DNA of 64,000 nt, taken from contig CM030366.1 of NCBI GenBank assembly GCA_017893485.1, positions 186,169,947 through 186,233,946 on the forward strand. Reading direction: 5' to 3'. Below, piece by piece: positions 11,327 through 22,981 of this stretch; within the stretch, counting starts at the first letter, position 1, and every line of letters begins with the position of its first letter. The notes under the pieces were generated by a model. The model was not told the DNA's origin, ran no database searches, and worked only from the letters and a program-made list of their open reading frames with translations. Origin of the DNA: Hemerocallis citrina. Lineage: Eukaryota; Streptophyta; Magnoliopsida; Asparagales; Asphodelaceae. The position numbers were made by a program, and so were the translations under genes.

Positions 11327-12410
11327 TGTTAGAAAATGGGTGTTTTATACACCATTTATGAATCGATTTTTGAGCAATTTTTTGAGTAAGATCCTTAATG
11401 AATTATTGAGAGATCTTGATTGATTTGTGTTCTCCTTCGTGAGTAGATATAAATCATATATTGGTTTGCTAAAAACGGTTAAGGGGTGAATGAGAAATTG
11501 TCTCTCAAAGTGAGACGTTTTCGTTCTTGAAATGGGTTAAGGGAACATAGTCCCACATCGGAAAAATCAAAGAAAATAGAAGGGGATATATAGTAACCTC
11601 CTTCAAAACTATAAGATGGCTAGAAGAGAGGCTCTCTCTCTCGCGCGCGCGGGGGGTGCAAATCCCGGACCAGATTACATGCAACTTATGTGCGCCCGCA
11701 CGACCTGCGGATACGAATGCCGGACCAACATGACCCCACCCCGTGCAGAACCACTTTTTTGCTACAGTTGTGATTTTTCTTTTTGTAACGGCTGAAATAA
11801 ATGCAGAAACGAGTCTGTTTGCTGTTTCAGTGCTGTGTTGAATGTTTTGTCTGTCGTTACACTGAAGGTATTCAAAGGCAATGAATGATGTCTGCCGTTA
11901 CAGTGCCGTCATTCAATTAATTGCCTGTCGTTACACTGAAGGCATTCATAGCCTTGTCTGTCGTTACAGTTTTAACCCTGGCTCTATAAATAGAGGCCTC
12001 CCCTCTCATTTCTTCCCTGCACCAGTAATCTTCTTTCTTCCTCCTCTGTGTTCTGTTCTGTTCTTCACTCCTACTGTTTGGTAAGCCGGTGATAGGATTC
12101 TGGCACTGCTGCTTGGTTCAGGGTGCTACGTGGTGCCTGCGTGAACACTCTCGTCGTTGCATCCTGGGAGACAGATGCCTTCGTACAATCCAGCAATCGG
12201 AAGAGGCAAAATCTGTTTTAAGGACACTGTGTGATACACAGGCCTCGACTACTACAACTTGTAATCTGAAATTCGGTTTTGTAAGTTGTTATTTATTTAT
12301 TTCATTTTTCTTCTTTCGGTTTTCTTTCTCTTCTATTTCCTTCTCGGTTTTCTGTACCTCTCAATCTTTTCATTTATTGTAAAAGAAAATTTGGAAACAA
12401 TTTTGTAACA
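11327..12410 (+). repeat. 3' LTR of the copia element
   Basis: Copy of 1573-2661 with scattered substitutions and small indels. Ends TTTTGTAACA at 12410, directly followed by the target duplication ATATT. Confidence 0.93.
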
Positions 12411-12524
12411 ATATTTAGACATGATTTTGGAGGATAATTGATTTGATGAATTGGCTAAATGAATCGTGAGTTGGTTAGTGTTATTGGAATGGTTAGTGAT
12501 TGAATCATGAATTGGCTAAATTTG

Positions 12525-13190
12525 GTCTACTCGCAATGTTTCGTAATTTTTTGTGGTCATTTGTGAGATTTTCTATGTTTTCGCTCACTTTTTATAATAT
12601 CGGAATTTTAACATTAATTCAAACTCTTATCAGTTAAACTTGGAATCAAATATTTTGCCACACTATGTATGCTATCATATAATCCCATAAAATTAAAGTG
12701 ACAGGTGAACTATAAACAACATTGAATGGTGATTTTTGACCTTACAAGTTGGGTTAGCTTGTGTGTGGTGAATCCGACCTACTTGCAAAGTTTCATAATT
12801 TTTTATTGTCATTTTTGCGACTTTTTATGTTTTCGTTCACTTTTTATAATATCCGAACCTTAACTTTAATTTAAACTCTTATCAATTAAGCTTGGAATCT
12901 AAATATTTTGCTACACTATGTATGCTATCATACAATCCCACAAATTTAAAGTACTGGGTGAGCTATAAACCGCATTGAAGCGTGATTTTTAACCCGTGTC
13001 AGAAAATATCGGGGTGCAAGTGATACATTGCCTTATCTTACAAACCGTGAACGAAACTATCTTCTACAAGTTGTGTTAGATTGTGTGTGGTGAATCCGAC
13101 CTACTCGCAAAGTTCATAATTTTTTATTGTCGTTTATGCGGTGTTCTATGTTTGCGCTCACTTTTTATAATATCGGAACTTTAACATTCA
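12525..13190. repeat. Tandem repeat, about three diverged units of 250-320 bp
   Basis: The block CTACTCGCAATGTTTCGTAA starts at about 12528, with relatives at about 12779 and 13100. Each is followed by a TTTTATAATATC(G/C)GAA block and, in the first two, an ACACTATGTATGCTATCAT block. Non-coding; it lies between the copia element and the FAR1-like frame, and could be an intron or upstream repeat of that gene. Confidence 0.7.
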
Positions 13191-13559
13191 TTCATCATCA
13201 CGCTCTAGATTAACAAAAGGTCGTGATGATGAACAGAAGCATTGTTATAATGACTTTAGGCCGTGAATTATGAAAGTTTTTTAGTCATTTTGATAGAATC
13301 AAATGTATTTTGCAACCACTAGATGCATCAAATGTCATTCGGTTTGATGTTTGATGTTATATGTTAGATGTTAGATGTTTAATGTTTGATGTTAGATATG
13401 GAATATGATGTTGTCCGCAATAATTTTGTATATACATAAAAAGGTGAATCTCGGCTGCAAGTTGATGGCACCTCAAACCAGAGATAGGTATGATGTTTCA
13501 TACTGTAAAGAAAGCAGAGACATTTTATAAGAGTTATGCTTGTGTGGGTTTCCAAATGC

Positions 13560-15530
13560 ACAAGGGTGGAAATAAATTGAAGGGAACCAAGGTAGTGGAT
13601 AAGTCATATCTATGTAGGCATCAGAGAGTCAGCCTAATGAGGTTAGACGGGAAACTACTTCTAGAATAGATTGCAAAGCTTTCGTTTGTGTGAAACTAAA
13701 TGAAGAAAGTAATACATGGGTTTTATTCATTTCATGAATCAAACAGTCATGAATTTACTTCACCTGATAGAAGACATTTGTTTTCCTAAAACCGTAGTGT
13801 GTCGAAATCTGATAAAGTAATAATGGATTAACTTTTTCAAGCTAGTATTCCTACGTGCAAACAAATGTTATTCTTTGAAAGTGCTAGTAGACACGATAAA
13901 ATAGGATTCACCGACATTGATGCTAGAAATCACGCGAGAGACTTGAGAGAAGCTATGAAAGGATACGATGAGAAAATGTTGATTGAATTTTTTGAATCGC
14001 AAAAAAAGAAAGATCTGTTATTTTTTTATGATTTCCAACTAGATGACGAAGGTCGATTGTCTCATTGTATTTGGGTGGATGGTACCGCTAGGATGAATTT
14101 GGTGATGTAGTTTCCTTTGATGACACACATAGCACGAATCCGATATGAGATGTTATTTGTGATATTTGTTGGAATAAATCATCATTGGTAATTAACTTTC
14201 CTAGGTTGTGGGATGATTCCAAATGAGATGAACACTTCATTTGTGTGGTTATATGAAAACTGGTTAAGAGTAATAAAACATGCTCCATCCCGCATGGTGA
14301 CGGATCAGGATCATGGGATCGGTGTTGTAGTGAAAATATTGTTCCCTCAGACTCGGCATAGGTATTGCATTTGGCATGTTTTGGATAAATTACTGCATGA
14401 GGTACGTATAACGAATGAAATGATAGTTTAGGGAAGCTTTTAAGAGTAACATCTAGAATTCTTAATTTATAGATTATTTTGAAGCAAATTGGAATTCATT
14501 GTTTTTGGAATATGAAGCTGAAAATAATAAATGGTTGAATGATTTATTTGAAATTCATGAGAAATGGGTCCCCTTCTATGTTAGATATGAATTTTGGACC
14601 GGCATGTTGAGTGGCTAACGGAGCGAGGTGATGCATTCTTTCTTGAAGCGTCATACTCAACAAAAGTACTTGTTACATGAATTTGTTGTAATCTTCGATA
14701 GAGTCTTAGCAAGGCCAAGAGAAGAGAACTTACAAAAATCATCGCAATCGTGAGAGGAGACCAAAATTGAAGACTCAATGGCCTATGGAAGAACAAATAG
14801 CGTGAGTATACACATTGAAGATGTTCTACAAATTCCAAGAGGAAATGCAATCAAGTTTATTATATAATGTGACTTTCATTGGAGAACTTGACACAAAGAT
14901 GAATGCATCTTTTTTTGTGAAGCTTTTTGGAAATTCAGAAATGGGGATAATGGTGAATATTTCCAAACTCTTTCAAATTGCTACTTGTCCATGTTACTTG
15001 TTTGAGTTCATAGGCATTTCTTGCAAACATATTTTGAAAGTTCTTAGGTTCACCAATTATACTGCACTACCAGAGCAATATATTAGAGGAAGATGGACCT
15101 AGAATGTCATAAGAAAAAGATATACCTCCATTCACGAAGGCACTAACGGGGATTATGTTTCTCGCTATTGTGAGTTGAGTCAATCACACAAAACAAATTG
15201 TTCATCTTGGATGTTCTTCTAATGCAAGTTACAAATATATGCTCGACCACATGCTTAAAGGCATTGAAGGAGTTTATCTTATACAACCCGAATTTAGGGG
15301 ATATCTCGAAGGTAGTGGAAAACATGCAGAAGGTAGTGGCCATGCATATGGATAAGACGTGGATGTCTAAAGTTTCCGTGGGCGAGCCACATCAATGCAT
15401 CACAAAGGGAAGGCCTAAGGGAAAGAGATTGAAGCCGATAAGAGAGAATTTGAAACGAAAACCTAGATGGTGCAAATCTTGCGGTATGCGGGGACAAAAC
15501 CACGATTAAAGAAATTGCCCAAACAAAGTT
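13560..15530 (+). pseudogene. FAR1/FRS-type MULE transposase (broken)
   Basis: Domains in order across several frames. A FAR1 DNA-binding part is near 13570-13790 (YLCRHQR, then IDCKAFVCVKLNEESNTW). The segment ending in YDFQLDDEGRLSHCIWVDG is open at 13865-14107. The MULE transposase core (FGDVVSFDDTHSTN; then NTSFVWLYENWL, MVTDQD, HRYCIWHVLDKL) covers 14090-14430. A middle part with FEIHEKWVPFYVRYEFWTGM follows. The SWIM zinc finger is CPCYLFEFIGISCKHILKVL (about 14985-15045). A C-terminal CKSCGMRGQNHD knuckle ends at about 15510. The order and spacing are those of FAR1-RELATED SEQUENCE proteins, which derive from Mutator-like transposases. Many frameshifts and stops make it inactive. It could be a host FRS pseudogene rather than the transposase of this element. 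Confidence 0.85.
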
Positions 15531-15540
15531 GCTAGGTAAA

Positions 15541-16270
15541 ATATCTCTTTTTTAGTTGAAATGTTTATAACTTGACTAAGTTAATATTGGCTAACTCAAT
15601 CTTGCTTTTCTTAGTTGAAGTTGATAGGTAAAACTTGACTAACTAACTCAATCTTGTCATTTATTTAGCGCCACCATTGCAAAATAATTGGATCCAACTG
15701 GTGAAAAGAGTTGTGAAGATATTAATGAAGATATGAACTGAGGTATGGAGATAAAATTGTAGTAAACCATACTTATACTTTTTATTTTGTATGTAATTGT
15801 TACTGAATTGTTATTGTGTATGTAAAATTGTGTAAATAGACTTATAATACTTCTTCTTTTTTCCTTTGTTGGGGATCAAGCGTTTTGATGTTTTAAGTAT
15901 ATGTTGCAGGTTTTGATCGAAACATGATCAGGTAGAAGGAAGCTCGATCGTGGTCGTCAAAAAGATTTATAATGCTAAATGTGTATATTGTTTATGTAAT
16001 TGCTTTTTTTTTTTTGGGAATTGTAATTGAAGTATTTGGTTAATATTTTTGTTATTGTTGTTGTTATTGTTGTGATTGTAAGTGGACTTGTCAATATTTT
16101 TTATGGTGTTCTTCACGTTGTGGTTGTTTTTTTTGTTATCGTTGCTATTGTTCTTGTTGTTAGTCGATTGGGGAGTTGATTATGGACTTGTAATTGAAGT
16201 TTTGGTGTTGATATTTTGATTACTTCATTGTGAGTTGATTGGAGGTTGAATGAATGAATGAATGCCTCAA
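15541..16270. other. T-rich non-coding stretch
   Basis: Downstream of the FAR1-like frame; contains runs of TTGTTATTGTTG and a short GAATGAATGAATGAATG run (16249-16264). I see no gene or element boundary. Confidence 0.4.
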
Positions 16271-16274
16271 GTTG

Positions 16275-17640
16275 AAGATAAAATATGCTTCAATAAGATG
16301 ATTGAAAGAACGATTGTATGTGAATGTGATGATTGTTGGTTATCGAATTTGCTTGAATGAGATGAGAATGTGATGATTGAATGAGAATGTATATGAACTT
16401 GAATGTCATTGTTGCTGTTATTTCTGTTGAGTTGTTGATGTTGTTGAATCTGTGTTTGAATTTTGTTATTCAATTCTCAACCTAACCCGTTATTAACAGG
16501 TTAAGCTAAAAAATTCAAACAGAGACTTGATGTTTATAACAAATTTGAACAAATTCATCTTCAACTTAACTCGTTATTGGCACAAACGGGTTAGGTTAAC
16601 TAAACATGTTGTCTCTAATAACGAGATTTGATACATAGTCTTGATTATTTTTAACAAATCTATACAAATTTATCTTCTACTTAAACAGTTATCAGAAACG
16701 AGTTAAGTTAACCTAACCCGTTATCCCCAATAACATGTTAAGTTGTAGAATTCTAACAGAACATAAATTCTTCAACAAATTCACATAACCTAATCTGTTA
16801 TTGGAGATAAGGGGTTAAGTTAACTTAACATGTTATCCCCTACAATGGGTTAAGTTGAAGAATTCAAATAGAGAACTTGAATTTCTTCAAAAAATTCACA
16901 TAACCTAACCCATTATCCGGGATAACAGGTTAGGTTAACTAAACTCGTTATCTCCTACAACAGGTTAAGTTGAATTTATTCAAAAAGAGAACTTGAACCT
17001 AACCCTCCAAACTCATACTCCACCTCCAACCCTACCCGTAACCCTACCCGTACCCCTAACCCTTGCATCTTAACGTTAACGAACACAACTTCGCTTTAAC
17101 TCTCTCTGAATTTCACCCCTTAACGAACACAACTTATCTTTAACCCTCCCAATTCATACTCCACCTCCATCTCTACACTACCCCTAACCCTTGCATCTTT
17201 ACTTTAATGAACACAACTTCGCCCTAACTTTCCAAATTTCACTTTAACGAAAAAAACTTCGATTTATCCCTTCCAACTTATCCGCCTGCAAAAGAAAGTT
17301 TACATGAAAGTTGGCGTTATTGGACTCTGAACTCTCTGTAACACTCTCTCAATACCTTTTTAAGGCTGCAAGTAATTCTCTATCTCTCTATAACACTATC
17401 TTCACTATTAACTTAACTAGTTGCCTCCAAACCAGAGAAGGTTTATTAATTCTATTTTTTATTATTATCACTATAACTACCTCTTCTCTATAACTTTTTT
17501 ATTTTTTATTTTTGGTTATTATCTCTATAACTACAACTTCCCTATAACTTATCTACTTATTATTTATTATTATTATCTCTATAACTATCTCTTCCCTGAA
17601 TTTTTTTTTATTTTATATATTTCAAAAAATTATATTTAAC
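16275..17640 (+). repeat. Long inverted repeat, left arm
   Basis: Pairs in reverse complement with 17740-18420 plus 21948-22600. Examples: ATGCTTCAATAAGATGATTGAA here and TTCAATCATCTCATTGAAGCAT near 22500; TTGCCTCCAAACCAGAGAAGG (about 17421) and CCTTCTCTGGTTTGGAGACAA (about 17910). The arm carries subrepeats of about 110 bp built around (T)AACCCGTTAT / ATAACGGGTTAAGTT, which are themselves small palindromes. Non-coding. Confidence 0.85.
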
Positions 17641-17739
17641 AATTTTTTTTGTATATTGAATTAAACAAATTATAGTGGGTTTAGTATAAAAAATAAAATA
17701 TACAAAATTAAAAATTTTAATAAAAAATTCAATTTTTTT

Positions 17740-18420
17740 TATAAATGGTAATAATAAAGAAATAAAATATACAAAAAAAATTTCAAAATTTTAAAAATCA
17801 TTAAAAATACTAATAAATAAATAAATAAATATTTTGTTGAAATATATAAATTAAAAATATACATGGAAGAGATAGTTATAGAGATAAAAATAAAAATAAA
17901 AATAATAAACCTTCTCTGGTTTGGAGACAATGAGTTAAGTTAACAGTGAAGAGAGTGTTATAGAGAGATAGAGTCACTTGCTACCTAAAAAATGTATTAA
18001 GAGAGTGTTACAGATAGTTCATTGTCCAATAATGCCACTATATCTACTTTCATGTAAACTTTCTATTACAGGAGGATGAGTTGGAAGGGTTAAAGTGAAG
18101 TTGTGTTCGTTAAAGTGATATTCGGAGAGTTAGAGAGAAGTTGTATTCGTTAAAGTTAAGATGCAAGGGTTAGGGTTAGGGTTAGGTTGGAGGGGTAGTA
18201 TGAGTTAAGAGGGTTAGGTTCAAGTTCAAATTCAACTTAACTCGTTGTACGAGATAACAAGTTTACTTAACCAAACCCGTTATCGTATGTGAATTTTTTG
18301 AAGAAATTCAAGTTCTCTGTTTAAATTCTTCAACTTAACCCGTTGTAGGAAATAAAGGGTTTAGTTAACCTAACCAGTTATCCCCAATAACGGGTTAGGT
18401 TATGTGAAATTTTTTGAGTT
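17740..18420 (-). repeat. Long inverted repeat, right arm, proximal part
   Basis: Reverse complement of about 16870-17640, separated from it by an AT-rich loop of about 100 bp. Contains the GGGTTAGGGTTAGGGTTAGG run at about 18168-18187, matching the CCCTAACCC-rich end of the left arm. Broken at about 18420 by the 3.5-kb LTR. Confidence 0.82.
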
Positions 18421-21400
18421 CACCTCATTTTTCATTCAAAAATATTTTTTCTGAGTACGCATAAGTTCCTTTTTATTTGTTTTATCTCTTTTAGTTGTCT
18501 TTCCTTAATTAGAACCCATAGGCCTAATAGATGACTCTAAGCCCATTGAAATAAATAAAATAAATGAATAAAACAATGTCCATAATGAGAATCCCACTAA
18601 GAGAACCTACACTCATTTTTGTACACTTTTACACTTGTCTTATAACAACTAGTAGCTACACAAAAATTAGAACCCAATATAAAGTGAGAAGAGTGTGCTT
18701 GTGCACGTGCATTTGTGCATGCACAAACCAAAAGAGGCCGGCCATTTGATGAAGGGAGTGGGTGAGTGAGATAGTGGGGAGAGTGGGGAGAGATCATGGG
18801 GTAGTGGAGTGAATCCTAGCCATACAATTTCCCTATGTAAACCCCCCTATTGTATGTCATTTGCACCAAAAACTAAAGAAAAATTAAGAGAGAAGAAAAG
18901 AAAGAGAGTTAGACATTTTGTCTTGCTTTTCTTGGAGACTTGGAGATTGCTTTGCTTGGAGGAAAAGTTCTAGGCTTGTGGAGTGGAGCTAGGAGCTTTC
19001 CTTAGGAGCTTTTCATTTGTGCATCAAAAAGAGGTGGGTGTCTTATTTTTTTGCTAATTAGACTTAGAAATCATGTTTAGGGATTATATGGTAATTCTAG
19101 TCTAGTTCTAATGATTCTTACTAATTTTTTATACATGTTGGAATGATGAAAATGTACCACTGTGAGTTGCATGATGTGCTAATTTATGCATATGATTGGA
19201 ATGATATGATAGAATAAGGGAAGGGATAAACTAAATGCATGTTTATGAATGCTAGGCACAATTGCAAAATGAGTTTATTTTGTTGCATGGTTGTGGTCTT
19301 GAACAAAATTAGACAATTTGTATATAAAAAATGTGATAATTAGTGAAGATAAACTAGAAATAAATTGGGGAAATAAAATGGTTGTTGATTAATGAAGAAA
19401 CTCACATTAATTGAAATTAAGTTAGACAAATTTAGCATAGTTATAATGAAATTTTTAATTCTCTTATAAAGAAAAATGTCTAATTTGGGAAAAGATGATT
19501 AAATAATCATAAAAAGGGATGAAATCAGTAAGTTATTATTTTTGGTGACATATGAATACTAATTTATATTATTGTTAAAAAGAAAATAGAAGTTTTAATC
19601 AAATTTCGTCTATGTATATGCTTTAGAAAGTGAGTTTGTGTAAAAATGAATATAAATTCCTTTAAAAAATAATTAATCCAGTAAGAAAAATATTCTGGAG
19701 CATAGAAATATTTTTTGTATAATATTAATTTGGGGAAGAAGAATGGGAAACAAAATAGTTGAAAAATAAAGAAGAGGGAAATAAACAGAGAGCGGGTATT
19801 TAAAATATATAACTCCTTATATATCAGTTAAGCACATGTCTCAAGTGGCTAGGGTCGCGGGTGCGCCTAAGCGTGCCATGTGGGATCCATCTGGGTGGGG
19901 GTGGTTCGTGCCAGCTCCTTTGGAAATCATTTTTTTGTGTTCTTTTGTGGTTTTTGGAGTTTTAAAAATCCAGAAAATTAAATAGAAATTTTAAAATATT
20001 ATGAGGACAATATAAATATTTCTCACTGATTAAGTTTTTTTTGAAGATCAAGAGTTATATTTTCGTGATAGATACGATTTAATATACAATGTGTATGATT
20101 AAGGGATTAAGTATTGATTGTGATGAAAAGAAAAGTGATGGGTTTTTGAATAATAAATTTCTAAGTACAAATCTCAAGAGTTGATATTTAATGCATTAAT
20201 TAAATTTTGTTGGAAGTTAAATGAACATGAAAGAAAAATAGCTTTGTGAAAATGAATAAATTGAGTTTTCATGAATGATAGCTACAAGAGTAAGATGAAT
20301 TGATTAAGATGTGGATGAATAGAGTTAAAGATGTGAATAAAGTGAAATTTAATACATGAATATTGAAGGGTATGAGTGTAACGCCCCACCCCAATACTCA
20401 GACAATTTTATTATTTTTAGAAGACAAATTAGATACTATGTAGTACAACTGCCCACCACAGGCTACCTCTCAAAAGGTGGTTAACCAATTAGGTGACTCT
20501 TGATCATAGGCAATTATATTTATACTCAAACTATTTTTGTATATTTCCAATATGGGCCTATTATTCCCAATTTCCTTACAAATTCCGTGAGCATTCAAGT
20601 GCCAAATTCAAGACCATATCTCATATATGCATTCCGAAATCAAATCCAATCAAATCTTTCCCCTAGGATGACGTCATCATCCTATTCAAATAGAATTGTT
20701 CTTTCTCAACCAAACCAAACCGTGGGCCATATACTTCTTCAAATAACCGGGATTTTATGCAAATCCCCTATAGAAATATTCTATAGGACAACCCCCAAAT
20801 TCTATATATATATATATTTACATATTATATATATTTCAGAAATATGGGGTATTACAATGAGTACCCATGATTTTTGGAACATGAAAGGTTGTGATCTAGA
20901 GGTTTAGTGAGACCCAGGTACCGGCAAATGTTGAAATAATTGATTGATTTTAATTTTTGCTGTATGGGCTATCTCGGTGTTTTTATTTAAGTCCGGTAGG
21001 AGAAGAAGCTAACTCTAGGTAGTATAATTTATTCATGTTTTGAACTTAAGAATAGGCACTAAGTGAAAATGTAGTAAACTTGGGCAAATGTGAGTGGAGG
21101 GCCTCTATATAGTCAGGCGGTGGATTCCGAGTCTATAGACCCAGTCGGGCGGTGGATTCCGGGACTGTGGTTGCTTGCGATGGAAGCGAGCCTTAATTAA
21201 ATTCGGGACTATAATTGGTTTGATGGTGGACTCCAGGATCATGAATAGTCGGGCGGATGGTAGGCTGTACTCCAGTATATATGCGTATACCGGGGCTAGA
21301 GGAACACTTGCGGGAAGTTCGCACGATGAGAATTTTCGTACAAGCTTGACGGTGGACTCCAGGGCTGGGATCCGTACTCGTAGGACGTCTAAAACTTATT

Positions 21401-21947
21401 TTATTAGCGGGTAGTTACCATGGCGAGGGATTAAACCCTTTAATGTGGAGTATGTAGGTGCTTGCCCTCGGACCTATGTAGTATGAGATGCATAGAATCT
21501 GAACAAGTATGCATTAGTGTCATCTTAGCATAAAACATCTGCATTAGGTATTAAGGCATCGCATATACTGACATGTTTAGAGTAGTCACTTTTAACACTT
21601 TGTTTACATTCAAGTTTGTGTATGTTAAAATAAGTAAGTCGTTATATTTTCGGCATAGTGATGATGGCCGTGTATAATATTGCATTGGTTGTGAAAATTT
21701 TACCTGAATTTGAATCCACTAAAGGGAGTAAGATGATTGAATGCTAAAGATTATTTCCCTCTTTAAGTTGTTGATGTTTAAATTTTACAGTTAAATCATG
21801 TTGTACTTCATTTATTTTCCACTGCGTTGTTGATGTAAAAGAATTTGATGTAATAAAAGTTTCAAAATTTCTTGTAAAATTGTATGAAGTGAAGTGTAGA
21901 TCCTGTTGAGCTACGAATTACCGTGTTTTGGTATTCGGGGTGTTACA
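18415..21947 (+). mobile_element. Solo LTR of a Tekay-like gypsy, family B, in the right arm of the inverted repeat
   Basis: Matches the minus-strand solo LTR 42098-45600 in order. Shared parts are the leader with TTGCTTGGAG/GGAGCTAGGAGC (about 18930-19010), the block of GGTGGA(C/T)TCCGGG motifs (21110-21370) and GCTTGCCCTCGGACCTATGTAGTATG (about 21462-21487). The 3' end TTCGGGGTGTTACA is exact at 21947. The 5' end is not canonical; it should begin TGTAACACCCC, but the inverted-repeat sequence passes into it near 18415. No 5-bp TSD is visible. Flanks share an imperfect 24-bp repeat beginning TTAGGTTAT (18395 and 21948). Confidence 0.75.
20377..20856 (-). mobile_element. 480-bp solo LTR nested in LTR family B, TSD ATGAG
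   Basis: TGTAACGCCCC at 20377 and GGGGTATTACA at 20856 are its ends; ATGAG duplicates at 20372-20376 and 20857-20861. Removing it restores continuity with the 42098-45600 copy (GGGTATGA..TACCCATGAT). The GGGGCGTTACA terminus seen on the minus strand suggests minus orientation. A 135-codon open frame inside is not supported as a gene. Confidence 0.88.
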
Positions 21948-22600
21948 TTAGGTTATTTGAAAATTTTGAAGAAAATCAAATTCTCGGTTTGAAATCTTCA
22001 ACTTAACCCGTTATTGGGATAACGGGTTACGTTCTTAACCCGTTGTTTCTGATAATGGGTTAAGTAGAAGAAGAATTTGTTTAAATTTGTTAAAAACAAT
22101 CAAGTCTCTATTTGAAATCTTCAACTTAACCTGTTATTAAAGCCAACAGGTTAAGTCAACATAACCCATTTGTGTAAATAACGAATTAAGTTGAAGATGA
22201 AGTTGTTGAAATGAATTCGTTGAAATTTGTTAAAAACAATTAAGTATCCGTTTGAATTTTCCAACCTAACCTGGTGTAACGGGTTAAGTTAACATCACCC
22301 GTTATCTCCAATACCATGTTAGGTTGAGAATTGAATTTTTTTTAAAAAAACCAAATACACATTCAGCAACATCAACAGCTGCAACAATAATAACAACAAT
22401 TTGAACAACTTTATACATTCTCATTCAATCATCGCATTCTCATCTCATTTGAACAATTTCCATAACCAACAATTATCACATTCTCATAGAACCGCTCGTT
22501 CAATCATCTCATTGAAGCATAATTTGTTCAATAACCAACAATAACAACAATAACTATAATAATAACAACAACAACAATACACAAATATTACATCTTCAAT
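21948..22600 (-). repeat. Long inverted repeat, right arm, distal part
   Basis: Continues the right arm beyond the LTR insertion and pairs with about 16275-16880. Carries the same AACCCGTTATTGGGATAACGG type palindromes, followed by the CAACATCAACAGCTGCAACA block. Confidence 0.82.
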
Positions 22601-22981
22601 TTTTCCAACAACTATAATCCAATCATACATACATTTCATTCAAGTATCCGCAGTCCACATATACGTTGCTTTCAAACATAGTTGACACTACCTCAAAATT
22701 AACAATAAAAATATTCACACACCAACGAAATTTAATCAACTAACACCAATCTACACCAACATACATGCACTTCACACAAAAAATACATACACTGACCAAG
22801 GGACACCACCATTCTGTCTTCCTCGCATGACCTCCAATCAACTATAAAATTGGTTAAGTTAAAAAACAAAATGTATTCATGAAAATTAAGATATGAAATA
22901 ATATACAGAAACTTCAACTTGACTTCTAAAAAATTCATCTAAAGTAAACTATATCAAACAAAATTGATATAGTATTAGCTA

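Larger units (their letters stand above)
1573..12410 (+). mobile_element. Ty1/copia LTR retrotransposon, full structure, TSD ATATT
   Basis: Two LTRs of 1089 bp (1573-2661) and 1084 bp (11327-12410) both start TGTTAGAAAATGGG and end TTTTGTAACA. The 5-bp duplication ATATT is at 1568-1572 and 12411-12415. Internal order is gag, protease, integrase, RT, RNase H, typical of copia. A minus-strand gypsy fragment (to 9991) interrupts the RT/RNase H part. Removing it leaves roughly 6.8 kb. Frameshifts and stops in every domain, and visible differences between the LTRs, show it is old and inactive. Confidence 0.95.

Noticed and set aside
16990..18190. CCCTAACCC / TTAGGG runs as interstitial telomere
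   Set aside because: Only a few units, irregular (CCCTACCCGTA), not TTTAGGG; they are part of the inverted repeat.
20500..20907. 135-codon open frame
   Set aside because: Runs across the 480-bp solo LTR and its flank; no motif.
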